A stretch of DNA of 64,000 nt from CAZOZZ01 sp965262425. Lineage in GTDB: Bacteria; Acidobacteriota; Terriglobia; 20CM-2-55-15. The stretch lies in contig OZ253536.1 of NCBI GenBank assembly GCA_965262425.1, forward strand, positions 62,001-126,000, in the 5' to 3' direction. Position numbers and translations under genes: made by a program. Shown here in pieces: positions 35,307 to 44,009 of this stretch (position 1 is its first letter; each line of letters opens with the position of its first letter). The notes under the pieces are model-generated. The model ran no database searches. It was not told where the DNA came from and saw only the letters and a program-made list of their open reading frames with translations.

Positions 35307-35552
35307 GTGACCGAGACTGCAAGCAGCTTAGTTCATGCCATAGAAATTCTGAGCAAAGCGCGGAGGGAAGCGGCAACTATTGAAGTTGCTTGGCGTTACC
35401 TATACCGGGCAGAACAATACCTTCAATCAAGGTTGTCTGAGTATCTGCTGAGCGACTGCCTAACCGAGGACGAGAGCACCGCCGATGCCACGAACGGGAC
35501 CGACCCAGATGCGTCGCGGCTCTCGCCTTACCCACAAGCTCTACGAGCTTGA
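35307..35552 (+). CDS. Small helical hypothetical protein
   Basis: 81 residues from GTG 35307, with AAGGGGG nine bases upstream. The sequence is mostly predicted helix (HAIEILSKARREAATIEVAW, YRAEQYLQSRLSEYLL) followed by an acidic, Thr/Asp-rich tail. No family is recognised. It is one of the few island genes that looks undamaged. Its neighbours are a convergent HTH protein and, upstream, transposon remains. Confidence 0.4.
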   Translation: MTETASSLVHAIEILSKARREAATIEVAWRYLYRAEQYLQSRLSEYLLSDCLTEDESTADATNGTDPDASRLSPYPQALRA

Positions 35553-35602
35553 ACAGCGTTTAGATCGGTTTCTCTTTTTAGCCGCCCGGCCAGCTCTCGC
35601 CG

Positions 35603-35857
35603 TCAACGCTTCTTGCGACGTTTGACAGGCGACTTGCCCGGAAGTTCCACCGCATCGCCCCACCATTGCCTCTTGAACTCATCTACAGATTCCCTCGTTA
35701 TGTACCTGTATTTACTTACTGGGTTCTGCTTCATTTCAAGCGGTGGGGAGTCACCCTGTTCGCAGTAGCGCCTAATAGTGGCGGGTGACAAGCCTAATTC
35801 TTGCGCCGCGGCCGACACAGTTAAGTATTCCTTACCATTAACAATCTTAATCGGCAT
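35603..35857 (-). CDS. MerR/excisionase-like HTH protein
   Basis: 84 residues from ATG 35857 (MPIKIVNGKEYLTVSAAAQE); a TTG at 35893 would add 12 residues. The winged-HTH signature LTVSAAAQELGLSPATIRRY followed by YRYITRESVDEFKRQWW is that of small MerR-like/excisionase DNA-binding proteins, with a basic KRRKKR end. In an integrase-bearing island an excision or copy-control factor is plausible. It also lies just downstream of the protease on the same strand (about 190 bases), so it could regulate that gene. Confidence 0.65.
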   Translation of the reverse strand: MPIKIVNGKEYLTVSAAAQELGLSPATIRRYCEQGDSPPLEMKQNPVSKYRYITRESVDEFKRQWWGDAVELPGKSPVKRRKKR

Positions 35858-36051
35858 AGTTAGAATCTTAGCATGGCGAATAGCCTTCGACAAGCTTTAG
35901 TGAGTTAGAAGTTATAACATATTTGGCATTTATGTTATTATTGACAATCGTGGAGTGTTAGCTAGGCTCTGTAGGTTTGCCGAAGTCTGTGCATTGAACA
36001 GAGCCGCTACACTTCAACCACAAGCGCTCCGGGCAGGAAGCCAATCGCGGC

Positions 36052-36987
36052 CTAGAGGCCTTCGCCAAAATCGGCGTTCTGGTGCAAACAAGCAGCAAAG
36101 CTAGTCCACAGAGGTTGAATGGAATAGGCTGCAATCTCGATTTCGTTGTCGCGAGGGAAAGCGCCACCGACCATGCCGATGATGTGGTTGTTGCGGTCCA
36201 AGATCGGAGCGCCGCTTTCTCCGGGACGGAGGTTCGCGTCGATCCTAAACATTGCTTTCTGAGGCATTTCCGGAGGGGCGCAGATCCTTGCGGTTCTCGA
36301 AGACGGGGGGATTTTCCTGGGCGAATGCCGGTCAGGAAAGAAATAAAGACGCACCTCGTCGTTCTCCTTGAGTTCTGTCTGGGAGTTCGCGAGAGGCAGA
36401 GACGTATAAGAACCCGGTTCGAGGCGAAGCAATGCCATGTCGATACCCCTGATATCATCGCAGTGCCAAGCGACCAGCTGGGCCGATGTTGTGCTCCCTC
36501 CGACGTAGACCGAAATATCTTGGACCCCGAGAACTACATGACCGCAAGTCATCACTATTCCCTTCGGGTCGATCACAAACCCCAGCGCCATTGTCCGACG
36601 ACATCCGTCCGTTGTGATGAGACAGACTGCCTTCCTCTCTGCTTCCGCGTCCGGGTAGGACCGGGACTCGCTGCCGAACGTGATCTCCAGATCCCCCAAG
36701 AAACGGTCGATAACAGGTATGAGAATCGGACGCTCCCGTCGTCCAGCAGTCTGGATCACGACGAAGGATTTTCCGTCTTGCTCCTGGACAGTCAACGTGT
36801 GTTCCTTGCCGCCCTCACATGGAACCGCCAACCGAACAGGTGTGAAGTAGCTTTCGGGGCTATTTGCAAAGTGAACGGTCAGGCCGTCGATTCCACCAGG
36901 CGCGCAATGAAACGAGAACGGCGTGCCGCAGATGTTGATCGGCCTCCCGTCCTGATCTATGACGACAATAGTGCGGTCGGATGGCAT
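36052..36987 (-). CDS. Trypsin-like serine protease with N-terminal beta domain
   Basis: 311 residues without signal peptide or membrane helix, so cytoplasmic. Residues 1-105 are a beta-rich domain of unknown type (TIVVIDQDGRPINICGTPFS, GLTVHFANSPESYFTPVRLA). Residues about 115-300 are a chymotrypsin-fold protease with all triad residues: His150 in MTCGHVV, Asp183 in RGIDMALL and Ser258 in RPGESGAP. Cytoplasmic trypsin-like proteases in islands are recurrent parts of bacterial conflict systems, where they cut a partner effector or process a peptide. The only peptide candidate nearby is the repeat micro-protein at 31874. Its promoter is truncated about 26 bases upstream by the IS630 insertion. 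Confidence 0.8.
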   Translation of the reverse strand: MPSDRTIVVIDQDGRPINICGTPFSFHCAPGGIDGLTVHFANSPESYFTPVRLAVPCEGGKEHTLTVQEQDGKSFVVIQTAGRRERPILIPVIDRFLGDLEITFGSESRSYPDAEAERKAVCLITTDGCRRTMALGFVIDPKGIVMTCGHVVLGVQDISVYVGGSTTSAQLVAWHCDDIRGIDMALLRLEPGSYTSLPLANSQTELKENDEVRLYFFPDRHSPRKIPPSSRTARICAPPEMPQKAMFRIDANLRPGESGAPILDRNNHIIGMVGGAFPRDNEIEIAAYSIQPLWTSFAACLHQNADFGEGL

Positions 36988-38150
36988 TCTAGTTATTTAT
37001 CCAATCCCAGTGTAGTCCGTCACAGTTAATGTAACTTATTCAGCTTTCCTACGTCTGAGTATATATGAGGAGAGCACCGACGATTAAATTGGACATTCCT
37101 GTGCGGAAGGAACTGGAGCGACTGAGCCGAAGCCGCAGTGTGGCGGTCCGGTTGGCGGAACGATCTCGAATTGTCTTGCTGGCCGCCGGGGGTCTGGACA
37201 ATCAGGAGATCGCTGCCAAGTTGGACATCACTCGTCAAAAGGCCGGACGTTGGCGCGATCGTTTCGTTGAAGATGGCCTCGGGGGAATCGAAAAGGACGC
37301 TTCCCGCAGTGGACGGATTCCCTCGACCGGCCGCCGGAAGCGGGCCCGGATCGTGAAGAAGACGGTCGAAGGGAAGCCTCCGAACGCCACGCACTGGAGC
37401 CGGTCCTTGATGGCCAGGGCAACCGGCGTCAGCGAGTCCACGGTAGGGAGAATCTGGCGGGCTCATGGCTTGAAGCCTCATCTGGCACGCACCTTCAAAC
37501 TTTCCAACGACAAACAATTTGTCGAGAAGTTGGAGGATGTGGTCGGTTTGTATCTGAACCCTCCGGAAAACGCCATTGTTTTGTCCTGCGATGAGAAGAG
37601 CCAGATGCAGGCCCTGGACCGCACGCAACCCGGGTTACCTCTGAAGAAGGGGCGGTGCGGCACCCTCACCCACGACTACAAACGCAACGGGACGACCACG
37701 ATGTTCGCCGCGCTCAATACGCTGGACGGCTCGATTATCGGGACCTGTATGCCGAAGCATCGTCATCAGGAATGGATCCGGTTTCTCAATCAGATCAAAC
37801 GTTCCGTGCCGAAAGACAAACAGATCCATATCATTTGCGACAACTACGCCACGCACAAACATCAGAAAGTCGTCAACTGGTTGAAGCGCAACACGCGCTT
37901 TCATGTGCACTTCACACCGACCAGTGCATCCTGGCTGAACATGGTCGAACGCTTCTTCCGGGATCTTTCCGAACAACGGCTTCGGCGCGGGGTTTTCCAT
38001 TCGGTTCCTGAGCTAATCCAGGCCGTGGAGGAATATGTCGGGGGTCACAATCAGAACCCGAAGCCCTTCATTTGGAGCGCAACGGCTTCCGATATTCTTG
38101 AAAAAGTTGGGTCCTCGGCAAAATCTGTGGGTAGAAACGGGCAAATGAGT

Positions 38151-38254
38151 GGCCTGTGGAAAGTGGCGACGCTGAGGGAATCCGGTAAGAGACGCGCGGA
38201 TTTCCACAGCGACTTGAATCGGCCGGAAAAGACGTGGGGCCGATTCACACTTCC
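38151..38254 (+). ncRNA. Structured non-coding module S3 (in ISL3)
   Basis: Outer stem GGCCTGTGGAAAGTG with CACTTCCACACAGGCC. It encloses a hairpin GGAATCCG / CGGATTTCC and a second hairpin GAATCGGCC / GGGCCGATTC, making a three-way junction. It aligns with S1 and S2 in the two IS3 elements. The inverted copy in ISL3 copy 2 is at about 58742-58845. Confidence 0.45.
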
Positions 38255-38374
38255 ACACAGGCCGGGATGAGGAGAAACCGACGATGAGAACGAAAGGGAT
38301 GTAGCACACCCTGGCTCGAATCCTGTATTTGGTATTGCACCAAACAAATCCAAAGCAGGAGAGACGAGACCAGG

Positions 38375-39628
38375 GTGCAAGTGAAGACTATTCTGAATCG
38401 AGTGCAGAAGTTCAAGTCCTTTGTCTACGGAGCAGTGCGATGGGAACGAATCGGGGGCGAGACGGCACTGTTGGTGGAGATATTTCCACGACGCAACAGC
38501 CGGCCGGTCTGCTCGGGCTGCGGGCGTGCGGGACCGGGTTACGACACGCTGGAGGCCCGCCTGTTCGAGTTTGTGCCGCTGTGGGGCTTTCCCGTGTTCT
38601 TCGTGTATCTGATGCGGCGTGTGGATTGCAGGCGTTGTGGCGTGAAGGTCGAATCGGTGCCCTGGGCCGAGGGTAAGCAAACCTTGACGCGGACGTATAT
38701 GCAATTTCTGGCCGGTTGGGCGCGGCGGATGTCCTGGCAGGAGGTTGCCGACATCTTCCGGACTTCCTGGGAGAAGGTGTTTCGATCTGTGGAATGGATC
38801 GTCGGCTGGGGGCTGGCGCACCGGGACCTGGAGGGTGTGACCGCGATTGGCGTGGACGAGATTCTCTGGCGCCGGGGGCACAAGTACCTGACGGTGGTCT
38901 ACCAGATCGACCGGCATTCCAAGCGGCTGCTCTGGGTCGGCCGGGATCGCACGGTGAAAACGTTGCTGCGCTTCTTCCAGCAATTCGGAGTCGAGCGCGC
39001 CGCCGAGTTGAAGTTCGTGTGCAGCGACATGTGGAAGCCGTATCTGAAGGTGATTTCCAAGAAAGCATCGACGGCCCTGCATGTTCTGGATCGGTTTCAT
39101 ATCGCCATGCACATGAATAAGGCCATCGATGAGGTTCGAGCCCAGGAATCCCGGGATATGAAAGCCGCGGGATTGGAGCCGATCCTGAAACACTCCCGGT
39201 GGTGTTTGCTCAAGCGCCCCCAGAACCGAACCGACAAGCAAGACATCAAGCTGGCCGACCTGCTCCAGTACAACCTGCGGACCGTTCGGAGCTTTCTGCT
39301 CAAGGAGGACTTCCAGTTCTTCTGGGAGTACACGTCGCCCTACTGGGCCGGTCAATTCATGGATGCCTGGTGCCGGCGGACGATGCGATCCCGGATCGAG
39401 CCCATGAAAAAGGTGGCGCGCATGCTCCGCTCCCACCGGGAACTCCTGCTCAACTGGTTCCGTGCCAAAAAGCGGATTTCCGGGGGCATCGTCGAAGGTT
39501 TCAACAACAAAGCGAAAGTGACCACCAGAAAAGCGTATGGTTTTCGGACCTTTAGAGCTGCCCAAGTCGCTCTCTACCACACGCTTGGAGCGTTACCGGA
39601 ACCCGATGTCGCCCACAGATTTTACTGA
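38375..39628 (+). CDS. ISL3-family transposase (copy 1)
   Basis: 417 residues, intact. An N-terminal zinc ribbon (VCSGCGRAG...VDCRRCGVKV, about 50-90) is followed by an HTH (MSWQEVADIFRTSWEKVFRS). The DDE catalytic core has IGVDEILWRRGHKYLTVVYQ (Asp), KFVCSDMWKPYLKVI (Asp) and ISGGIVEGFNNKAKVTTRKA (Glu). GTG at 38375 is the start. The stop at 39628 lies inside the terminal repeat, so the gene fills the element to its right end. The protein is identical to that of the second copy, so both are recent. Confidence 0.95.
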   Translation: MQVKTILNRVQKFKSFVYGAVRWERIGGETALLVEIFPRRNSRPVCSGCGRAGPGYDTLEARLFEFVPLWGFPVFFVYLMRRVDCRRCGVKVESVPWAEGKQTLTRTYMQFLAGWARRMSWQEVADIFRTSWEKVFRSVEWIVGWGLAHRDLEGVTAIGVDEILWRRGHKYLTVVYQIDRHSKRLLWVGRDRTVKTLLRFFQQFGVERAAELKFVCSDMWKPYLKVISKKASTALHVLDRFHIAMHMNKAIDEVRAQESRDMKAAGLEPILKHSRWCLLKRPQNRTDKQDIKLADLLQYNLRTVRSFLLKEDFQFFWEYTSPYWAGQFMDAWCRRTMRSRIEPMKKVARMLRSHRELLLNWFRAKKRISGGIVEGFNNKAKVTTRKAYGFRTFRAAQVALYHTLGALPEPDVAHRFY

Positions 39629-40058
39629 GGAGGCAAAAAGTTCAACGTGCCCGAAAGAAGCTCGATAAGTTACAGTCTGTTTGACGGGGACCACTAGTTA
39701 GGCGATCGCCTCAGACTGTCAGGAACATCATCGTCCTGTTGGGCCGGATCTTGTCCGACGCCAAGCGCGATGGCTACCTCCGGATCTCCCCGATGGAAGA
39801 TGTGAAGCCGCTACGTGTGGAACGAGTAAAGAAGGGAAGAGTGCTGTCACCGTCGGAAGTACACAAGTTGCTCGACGAATGTGATGACAAGCTTCGCGTA
39901 GTAGTCCTCGTTGCATTACTAGCTGGTCTGCGCCGGGCTGAAGTCTTTGCGTTGCATTGGACAGATGACTCGTATTCACCGCGCAGTTGGATTGATCTTG
40001 AACACAACGTCATCCGTATTCGGCAGACTGAACCGCCCCGGGTTTCCCGGAGACCGTT

Positions 40059-40970
40059 TTAGTTGACTCCGGCCACGGTGACTGGAGTTGCTTCGTTGCG
40101 ATAGTACACCTGCTCGAACTCGACTGGAGGAATGTATCCGATCGGTTCGAGAAGGCGGTGCTCGTTGTACCAGGACACCCAGTCGAGTGTCGCGTACTCC
40201 ACATCGTCAAGACCTCGCCAGGGCCCCTCTCTTCGAATGACTTCGGTCTTGAATAACCCGATTACAGATTCGGCCATGGCATTGTCGTAGGAGTCCCCGA
40301 TGCTCCCAACCGACGGCTCAATTCCGGCCTCGGCCAATCGTTCCGTATACCGAATCGACAGATATTGGACGCCGCGGTCGCTGTGATGAATCAAACCTTC
40401 AGTGTCAGGGCGCGACGAGAGGGCCTGCTCCAGCGCATCCAAGGCAATGTCAGTCTTTAGCGAATTCATCGTTCGCCAACCGACGATCTTTCAGGAGAAG
40501 ACATCGATGACGAATGCGACGTAAACAAACCCTCGCCATGTTGCAACATACGTGAGATCCGCGATCCACAGCTCATTGGGACGGGTCGCGCTGAAGTCCC
40601 GATCCACAAGATCGGCGGGTCTGAGAGCTACTTCATCCGGGATAGTGGTCTTGATCTTCCGGCCCCGAACCACGCCTTCAAGCCCCATTTCCCGCATCAA
40701 TCGTTCAACGGTACAACGGGCAACGTCTGTGTTCTCGCGATTCAATTGCTTCCAGACCTTGCGGACGCCATAGACCTGACGGTTTTCCCTCCAGACCCGA
40801 TCGATCTCGACTCGAAGCTTCGCGTCGCGCTTCGCACGCGCGGGCAATCGATCTGGATTCTTTTCCCGTGCCTGGTGCTCGTAGAACGTCGATGGGGCGA
40901 TCGGCAGCACACTGCAGATCGACTCGACCCCATACCGGCCTCGATTCGTCTCGATGAAATCCGCCATCAC
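40059..40970 (-). pseudogene. IS3-family transposase OrfB with nonsense codon (IS3-c)
   Basis: One continuous frame of about 303 codons with a single internal TGA at 40491-40493. It reads VFVIDVFS-stop-KIVGWRTMNSL, where the family has Arg (CGA). All catalytic residues are present on either side: ELWIADLTYV, HHSDRGVQYLS and GDSYDNAMAESVIGLFKTE. A CGA-to-TGA transition is the only visible damage, so inactivation is recent. Confidence 0.88.
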
Positions 40971-41287
40971 CGGGGTCGGCGGTCGAGTTCCGCCTGTGCG
41001 AAAAACGCTGACGCCTTGCGCAGGATCTCGTTCGCTCGTTTCAGCTCACGATTCTCCCGTTCCAGTTCCTTTAGCCGTTGTTTCTCGTCCTTGGTCAGGC
41101 CCCCACGTTGGCCCATATCACGCTCTGTTTGCCGGACCCACTTACGCAGTGTTTCTGGGGTACAACCGATCTTCGCAGCGATCGACGCCATTGCCGCCCA
41201 CTGTGAGGCGTACTCCCCCTGGTGCTCGGCCACCATTCGTACCGCACGTTCCCGAACCTCGGGTGCATATCTGCTTGCTCTTCCCAT
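40967..41287 (-). CDS. IS3-family transposase OrfA (IS3-c)
   Basis: 106 residues from ATG 41287 (MGRASRYAPEVRERAVRMVA). An HTH with IAAKIGCTPETLRKWVRQTE is followed by a leucine-zipper coiled coil, RLKELERENRELKRANEILR, for multimerisation. It overlaps the OrfB start in ATGA form (40967-40970), so OrfAB would be made by -1 frameshifting. It appears intact. Confidence 0.9.
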   Translation of the reverse strand: MGRASRYAPEVRERAVRMVAEHQGEYASQWAAMASIAAKIGCTPETLRKWVRQTERDMGQRGGLTKDEKQRLKELERENRELKRANEILRKASAFFAQAELDRRPR

Positions 41288-41887
41288 AATGACTCCCATC
41301 TTCTCAAGTAATGGAGTCTCCGGGAAACCCGGGGCGGTTCAGACCGTCTATTTTCGGCATGGCAAGCATTGGAACCTCGCGGAAGGCGAACCCGCTTACA
41401 CCTTTGTGTCTCCCAAGTCCCGACAGTCCATTCGCGAGGTTCCGCTGTCGCCCGTGCTCAAGAAGCAGTTACAGGCCCGCTACATTCGAGTTGGGGATAA
41501 GACGGGATTGGTCTTCCAGACCGCCAACGGCACGCCGCTCGATCAAAACAACGTCATTTGTCGGTCGCTACCCAAGCGCAAGGACGCCCGGCAGATCCAG
41601 CATAAAGGTCCGTCGTCAACGTTCTACAAGGCAGTCCGTGCATCCGGGATCGGTCCAGTACGGTTCCATGATCTTCGCCACCTGTATGGCTCAACGCTGA
41701 TCGACCAGGGGGTTGGTATCTACGATGTGTCCCGCTGGATGGGCCACAGCTCAATACAGATTACCGTTGACGTTTATGGTCATCAGCTCACAGATCATGG
41801 GCCGGAAGCAGCCTCAAAGGCTGATGCGGTCTATTTCCCAGAGATGGTGGCCGAGGCAAGTGGTAAGTAGTGGGATGGGACGAGACG

Positions 41888-41906
41888 TTACTTTTTGTTA
41901 CTTTTT
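41888..41906. repeat. Putative integrase arm site beside the tRNA end
   Basis: TTACTTTTTGTTACTTTTT, identical to 30874-30892 near the other island end. It lies 38 bases inside the att core. Confidence 0.5.
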
Positions 41907-41944
41907 GGGCCTATTTTGGAGCCATGTTTCTTCGTAAGTTATAG

Positions 41945-42018
41945 TACGCCCGAGAGGATTCGAACCTCCGACCTCTGGTTCCGGAGACCAGCGCTCTATC
42001 CAGCTGAGCTACAGGCGC
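41945..42018 (-). tRNA. tRNA-Arg (anticodon CCG)
   Basis: The 74-nt cloverleaf reads from 42018: acceptor GCGCCTG pairs with CGGGCGT (one G-U), D arm with AGCTCAGCTGGATAGAGC, anticodon stem CTGGT/ACCAG with loop CTCCGGA, and T arm GGTTCGAATCC. CCA is not encoded. It reads CGG codons. The 3' 43 bases (41945-41987) double as the att core of the island, and integration has left the gene whole. Codon class is from the anticodon only. Confidence 0.96.
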
Positions 42019-42328
42019 GCGTTTCGTACGTTATTCTTGTATCGTATTTCCTCCGGACGCGCAACAGCGCCTCCTCTGCCGTTTTCTCGAGACTCCAACC
42101 TGGATGTTGCTTCGGGATGCCAATCTGGCACGCCGCTCGACGTCCCGGCCCGCGTCTTGGTCAGTACGACATCCGGTGTCCGAGGAGCTATCCGCATGCC
42201 CTTGGCCGGCTGGGTAACCTTCATATTATCAGTGTGATGCAGAGGTCGTTCCGAAGCATCTATGGCACCCTGGTTGCAGCCTCTATCGGTGGCACGACGA
42301 TTGACGTGCACCGCCAGGGGGGGTGGTC
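42019..42328. promoter_or_regulatory. Region between tRNA-Arg and the phosphotransferase
   Basis: About 310 bases without a credible gene. The side next to the tRNA must hold its minus-strand promoter. GGGGGGTGGTC precedes the phosphotransferase ATG as ribosome binding site. Confidence 0.4.
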
Positions 42329-43450
42329 ATGACGTTAGCCGTACAAGCTTCAAACAGGATCGGGCCCGACCTCGGAAAGAAGAACTTTGCAAGGTACCTG
42401 CATTCGGTCTTTGGCGCGGGCGCGGAAATCGTCAGCATCGTACCTATCGGCGAACAATCTACCGACGAGGACTTGAAACAGTCCGGGTACGGGGCGCCTA
42501 TCAAAGTGACCTACCGCCTGGACGGGCTCGTGCGTCATGCCGTGTTCGAAACCGTCCATGCCGGACCTTACGGTCACTAGACTTTGGGCGACCGTGCCCA
42601 GCTCCTCCTGTCGGCTCATGAAACTTTTGGCCGGCTCCCCCTGCATGCTCGATCATTGGACGTCGGCGCTCTGGAGTATAACGGTAACCTCCTGTCGCTT
42701 GGAGACGTCGACGAGTTCTTTGTTCTGGTCGAGCATGTGGAGGGAGTTGGCCACAACGAAGATTTGTTCCGAATGCGGGACGAGCCTGCCTTGACCGATC
42801 TGGACGTGGCGCGCTCGGACGCCCTCTGCGATTATCTGGCGGAGATCCACCGCGTTCGCCGGTTCGATTCAGGTTTGTACGCCAGACGAATCCGTGAGCT
42901 GATGGGGTATGGCGAGTGCATCATGGGGATCACTGACGGGTATCCGACCGGCCACGCGTTCATCGACCTCAAGTTGCTCGAAAACATCGAGCACCGTGTC
43001 CTGTCATGGCGTTGGCGTCTGAAGGACTACACGCACCGGTTACGTCAGGTTCATGGAGATTTCCATCCGTGGAACATTCTGTTCCAGGAAGGTGCAAAGT
43101 TCCGTGTCCTGGACCGTTCGCGGGGAGAATGGGGCGAGGCCGGGGACGACGTGAGTTGCCTGACCATCAACTATCTATTCTTCTCCCTCCAGCGGAGCGG
43201 GCGCCTGGAAGGGAACTTCGAGGTTCTGTTCAAGCGCTTCTGGGCAAGATACCTCGAACACACCGGCGACCGGGAAGTGCTCTCGGTCGTGGCGCCCTTC
43301 TTCGCTTTCAGAGGACTGGTCATTGCCAGTCCGGTCTGGTACCCGAACCTTTCGGAGACGACCCGCCGCCGGATCTTCTCCTTTATCAGGAACGTTCTTG
43401 ACGATGACGTATTCGACCCGAACAAAGTCAACGAATACTGCGAAGCCTGA
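42329..43450 (+). pseudogene. APH-family phosphotransferase with an in-frame TAG
   Basis: A 373-codon aminoglycoside-phosphotransferase-like kinase interrupted only by TAG at 42578-42580 (ETVHAGPYGH-stop-TLGDRAQLL). Before the stop is the N-lobe with YGAPIKVTYRLDGLVRHAVF. After it come VEHVEG (hinge), the catalytic loop RQVHGDFHPWNILF and an Asp-containing FRVLDRSRGEWGEAGDD metal-binding segment. The frame is unchanged across the stop, so this is a single nonsense mutation, readthrough, or an error. Its end overlaps the CysC-like gene by 47 bases. APH domains are often paired or fused with P-loop kinases like that one. Confidence 0.8.
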
Positions 43451-43949
43451 AAACCATCAGGGTTTTGCGATCTGGATCACCGGATTGCCGGCATCGGGCA
43501 AGTCGACCGTAACGGCTGCGCTGGCCGACATGCTGCGGTCGAGGGGGCTCGAGGTCGCGGTTCTGGAATCGGATGTCCTGCGCCGGGTGTTCACGGCCAA
43601 GCCCAGTTACGAGGAGGATGAGCGGGAGTCGTTCTACAATTCCGTCGCTTTCATTGGAGAGATGCTTACCCGGCACGGGTTGACGGTCATTTTCGATGCC
43701 ACTGCGAACCGGCGTCGATACCGGGAGCGTGCTCGCAGCAGGATTCCACGATATCTCGAAGTCCATGTCGACTGCCCACTCGAGGTGTGTGTCGAGCGTG
43801 ACCCGAAGGGCATCTACCGTAGCGCGATGGATGGACAGTCCGAGACCGTGCCGGGGCTCCAGACTGCCTACGAAGCGCCCACGGATCCCGACGTTGTTGT
43901 CTACGGCGACATTGAAATCCCCGCGCGCGGGGGAGCGTATTTTGGCTAA
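43404..43949 (+). CDS. Adenylylsulfate-kinase-like P-loop kinase (CysC-like)
   Basis: 181 residues from ATG 43404. It has the CysC fold: Walker A WITGLPASGKST (24-35), ESDVLRRVF in place of the usual LDGD-x-R-x-G region, VIFDATANRRRYRERAR, and HVDCPLEVCVERDPKGIYRS. True CysC enzymes phosphorylate APS to PAPS, but the replaced substrate loop and the overlap with an APH-type kinase suggest another small substrate. No sulfate-assimilation genes are near. The start lies inside the previous gene, indicating coupled translation. Confidence 0.8.
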   Translation: MTYSTRTKSTNTAKPENHQGFAIWITGLPASGKSTVTAALADMLRSRGLEVAVLESDVLRRVFTAKPSYEEDERESFYNSVAFIGEMLTRHGLTVIFDATANRRRYRERARSRIPRYLEVHVDCPLEVCVERDPKGIYRSAMDGQSETVPGLQTAYEAPTDPDVVVYGDIEIPARGGAYFG

Positions 43950-44009
43950 AATCGTCCAGAAGGGGTACCTTGAAGAATAGACTTCGGCAGGAGGACGGAT
44001 TTCCTGGAC

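Larger units (their letters stand above)
38109..39634 (+). mobile_element. ISL3-family element, copy 1 (1,526 bp)
   Basis: The ends GGGTCCTCGGCAAAATCTG (left) and GCCTCCTCAGTAAAATCTG (reverse complement of right) form 23-bp imperfect terminal repeats. An exact 8-bp target duplication AAAAAGTT (38101-38108 and 39635-39642) flanks it, as is standard for ISL3. The transposase is identical to that of copy 2 at 57362-58887. About 265 bases upstream of the transposase carry structured module S3 (38151-38254). The target was the IS630 transposase gene. Confidence 0.95.
37065..39684 (+). pseudogene. IS630-family transposase split by ISL3
   Basis: Exons 37065-38108 and 39643-39684 give a 361-residue IS630 transposase once the ISL3 and one copy of AAAAAGTT are removed. 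It has the HTH NQEIAAKLDITRQKAGRW and DDE residues in VLSCDEKSQMQALDR, IHIICDNYATHKHQ and SWLNMVERFFRDLSEQR, and ends EKVQRARKKLDKLQSV. The insertion is just 14 codons before the end, so a truncated protein with all catalytic residues and an ISL3-derived tail could still be made (frame open to 38270). Confidence 0.88.
37015..39694 (+). mobile_element. IS630-family element interrupted by an ISL3 element
   Basis: The left end near 37015 (after TA, GTCCGTCACAG...TGTAACTTAT) and the right end near 39694 (reverse complement GTGGTCCCCGTCAAACAG...TGTAACTTAT) share imperfect terminal repeats, with TA at each side as expected of IS630. Without the nested ISL3 and one 8-bp duplication it would be about 1.15 kb. 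Its right end abuts a 5'-truncated integrase, so its insertion was accompanied or followed by loss of the integrase N-terminus. Confidence 0.7.
40029..41341 (-). mobile_element. IS3-family element (IS3-c), 1,313 bp
   Basis: Near-perfect terminal repeats beginning TGAACCGCCCCGGGTTTCCC at both ends (right end read in reverse complement) and a 3-bp target duplication GAC (40026-40028 and 41342-41344). It is inserted in the integrase gene. Unlike IS3-a and IS3-b it has no long non-coding segment and no structured module. Confidence 0.95.
39700..41870 (+). pseudogene. Tyrosine integrase of the tRNA-Arg island, truncated and IS3-split
   Basis: The first part (39700-40028) reads QTVRNIIVLLGRILSDAKRD, VLSPSEVHKLLDECD and LLAGLRRAEVFALHW (catalytic Arg box I). 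The second (41342-41870) reads VYFRHGKHWNL, the SPKSRQSIREVPLSPVLKKQ box, VRFHDLRHLYGSTLI (His-x-x-Arg), IYDVSRWMGHSSIQITVDVY with the catalytic Tyr, and YFPEMVAEASGK. It is split by an IS3 element with a GAC duplication and lacks its N-terminal arm-binding domain, removed at the IS630 boundary. The island can no longer move by its own integrase. It ends 74 bases from the tRNA. Confidence 0.9.
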
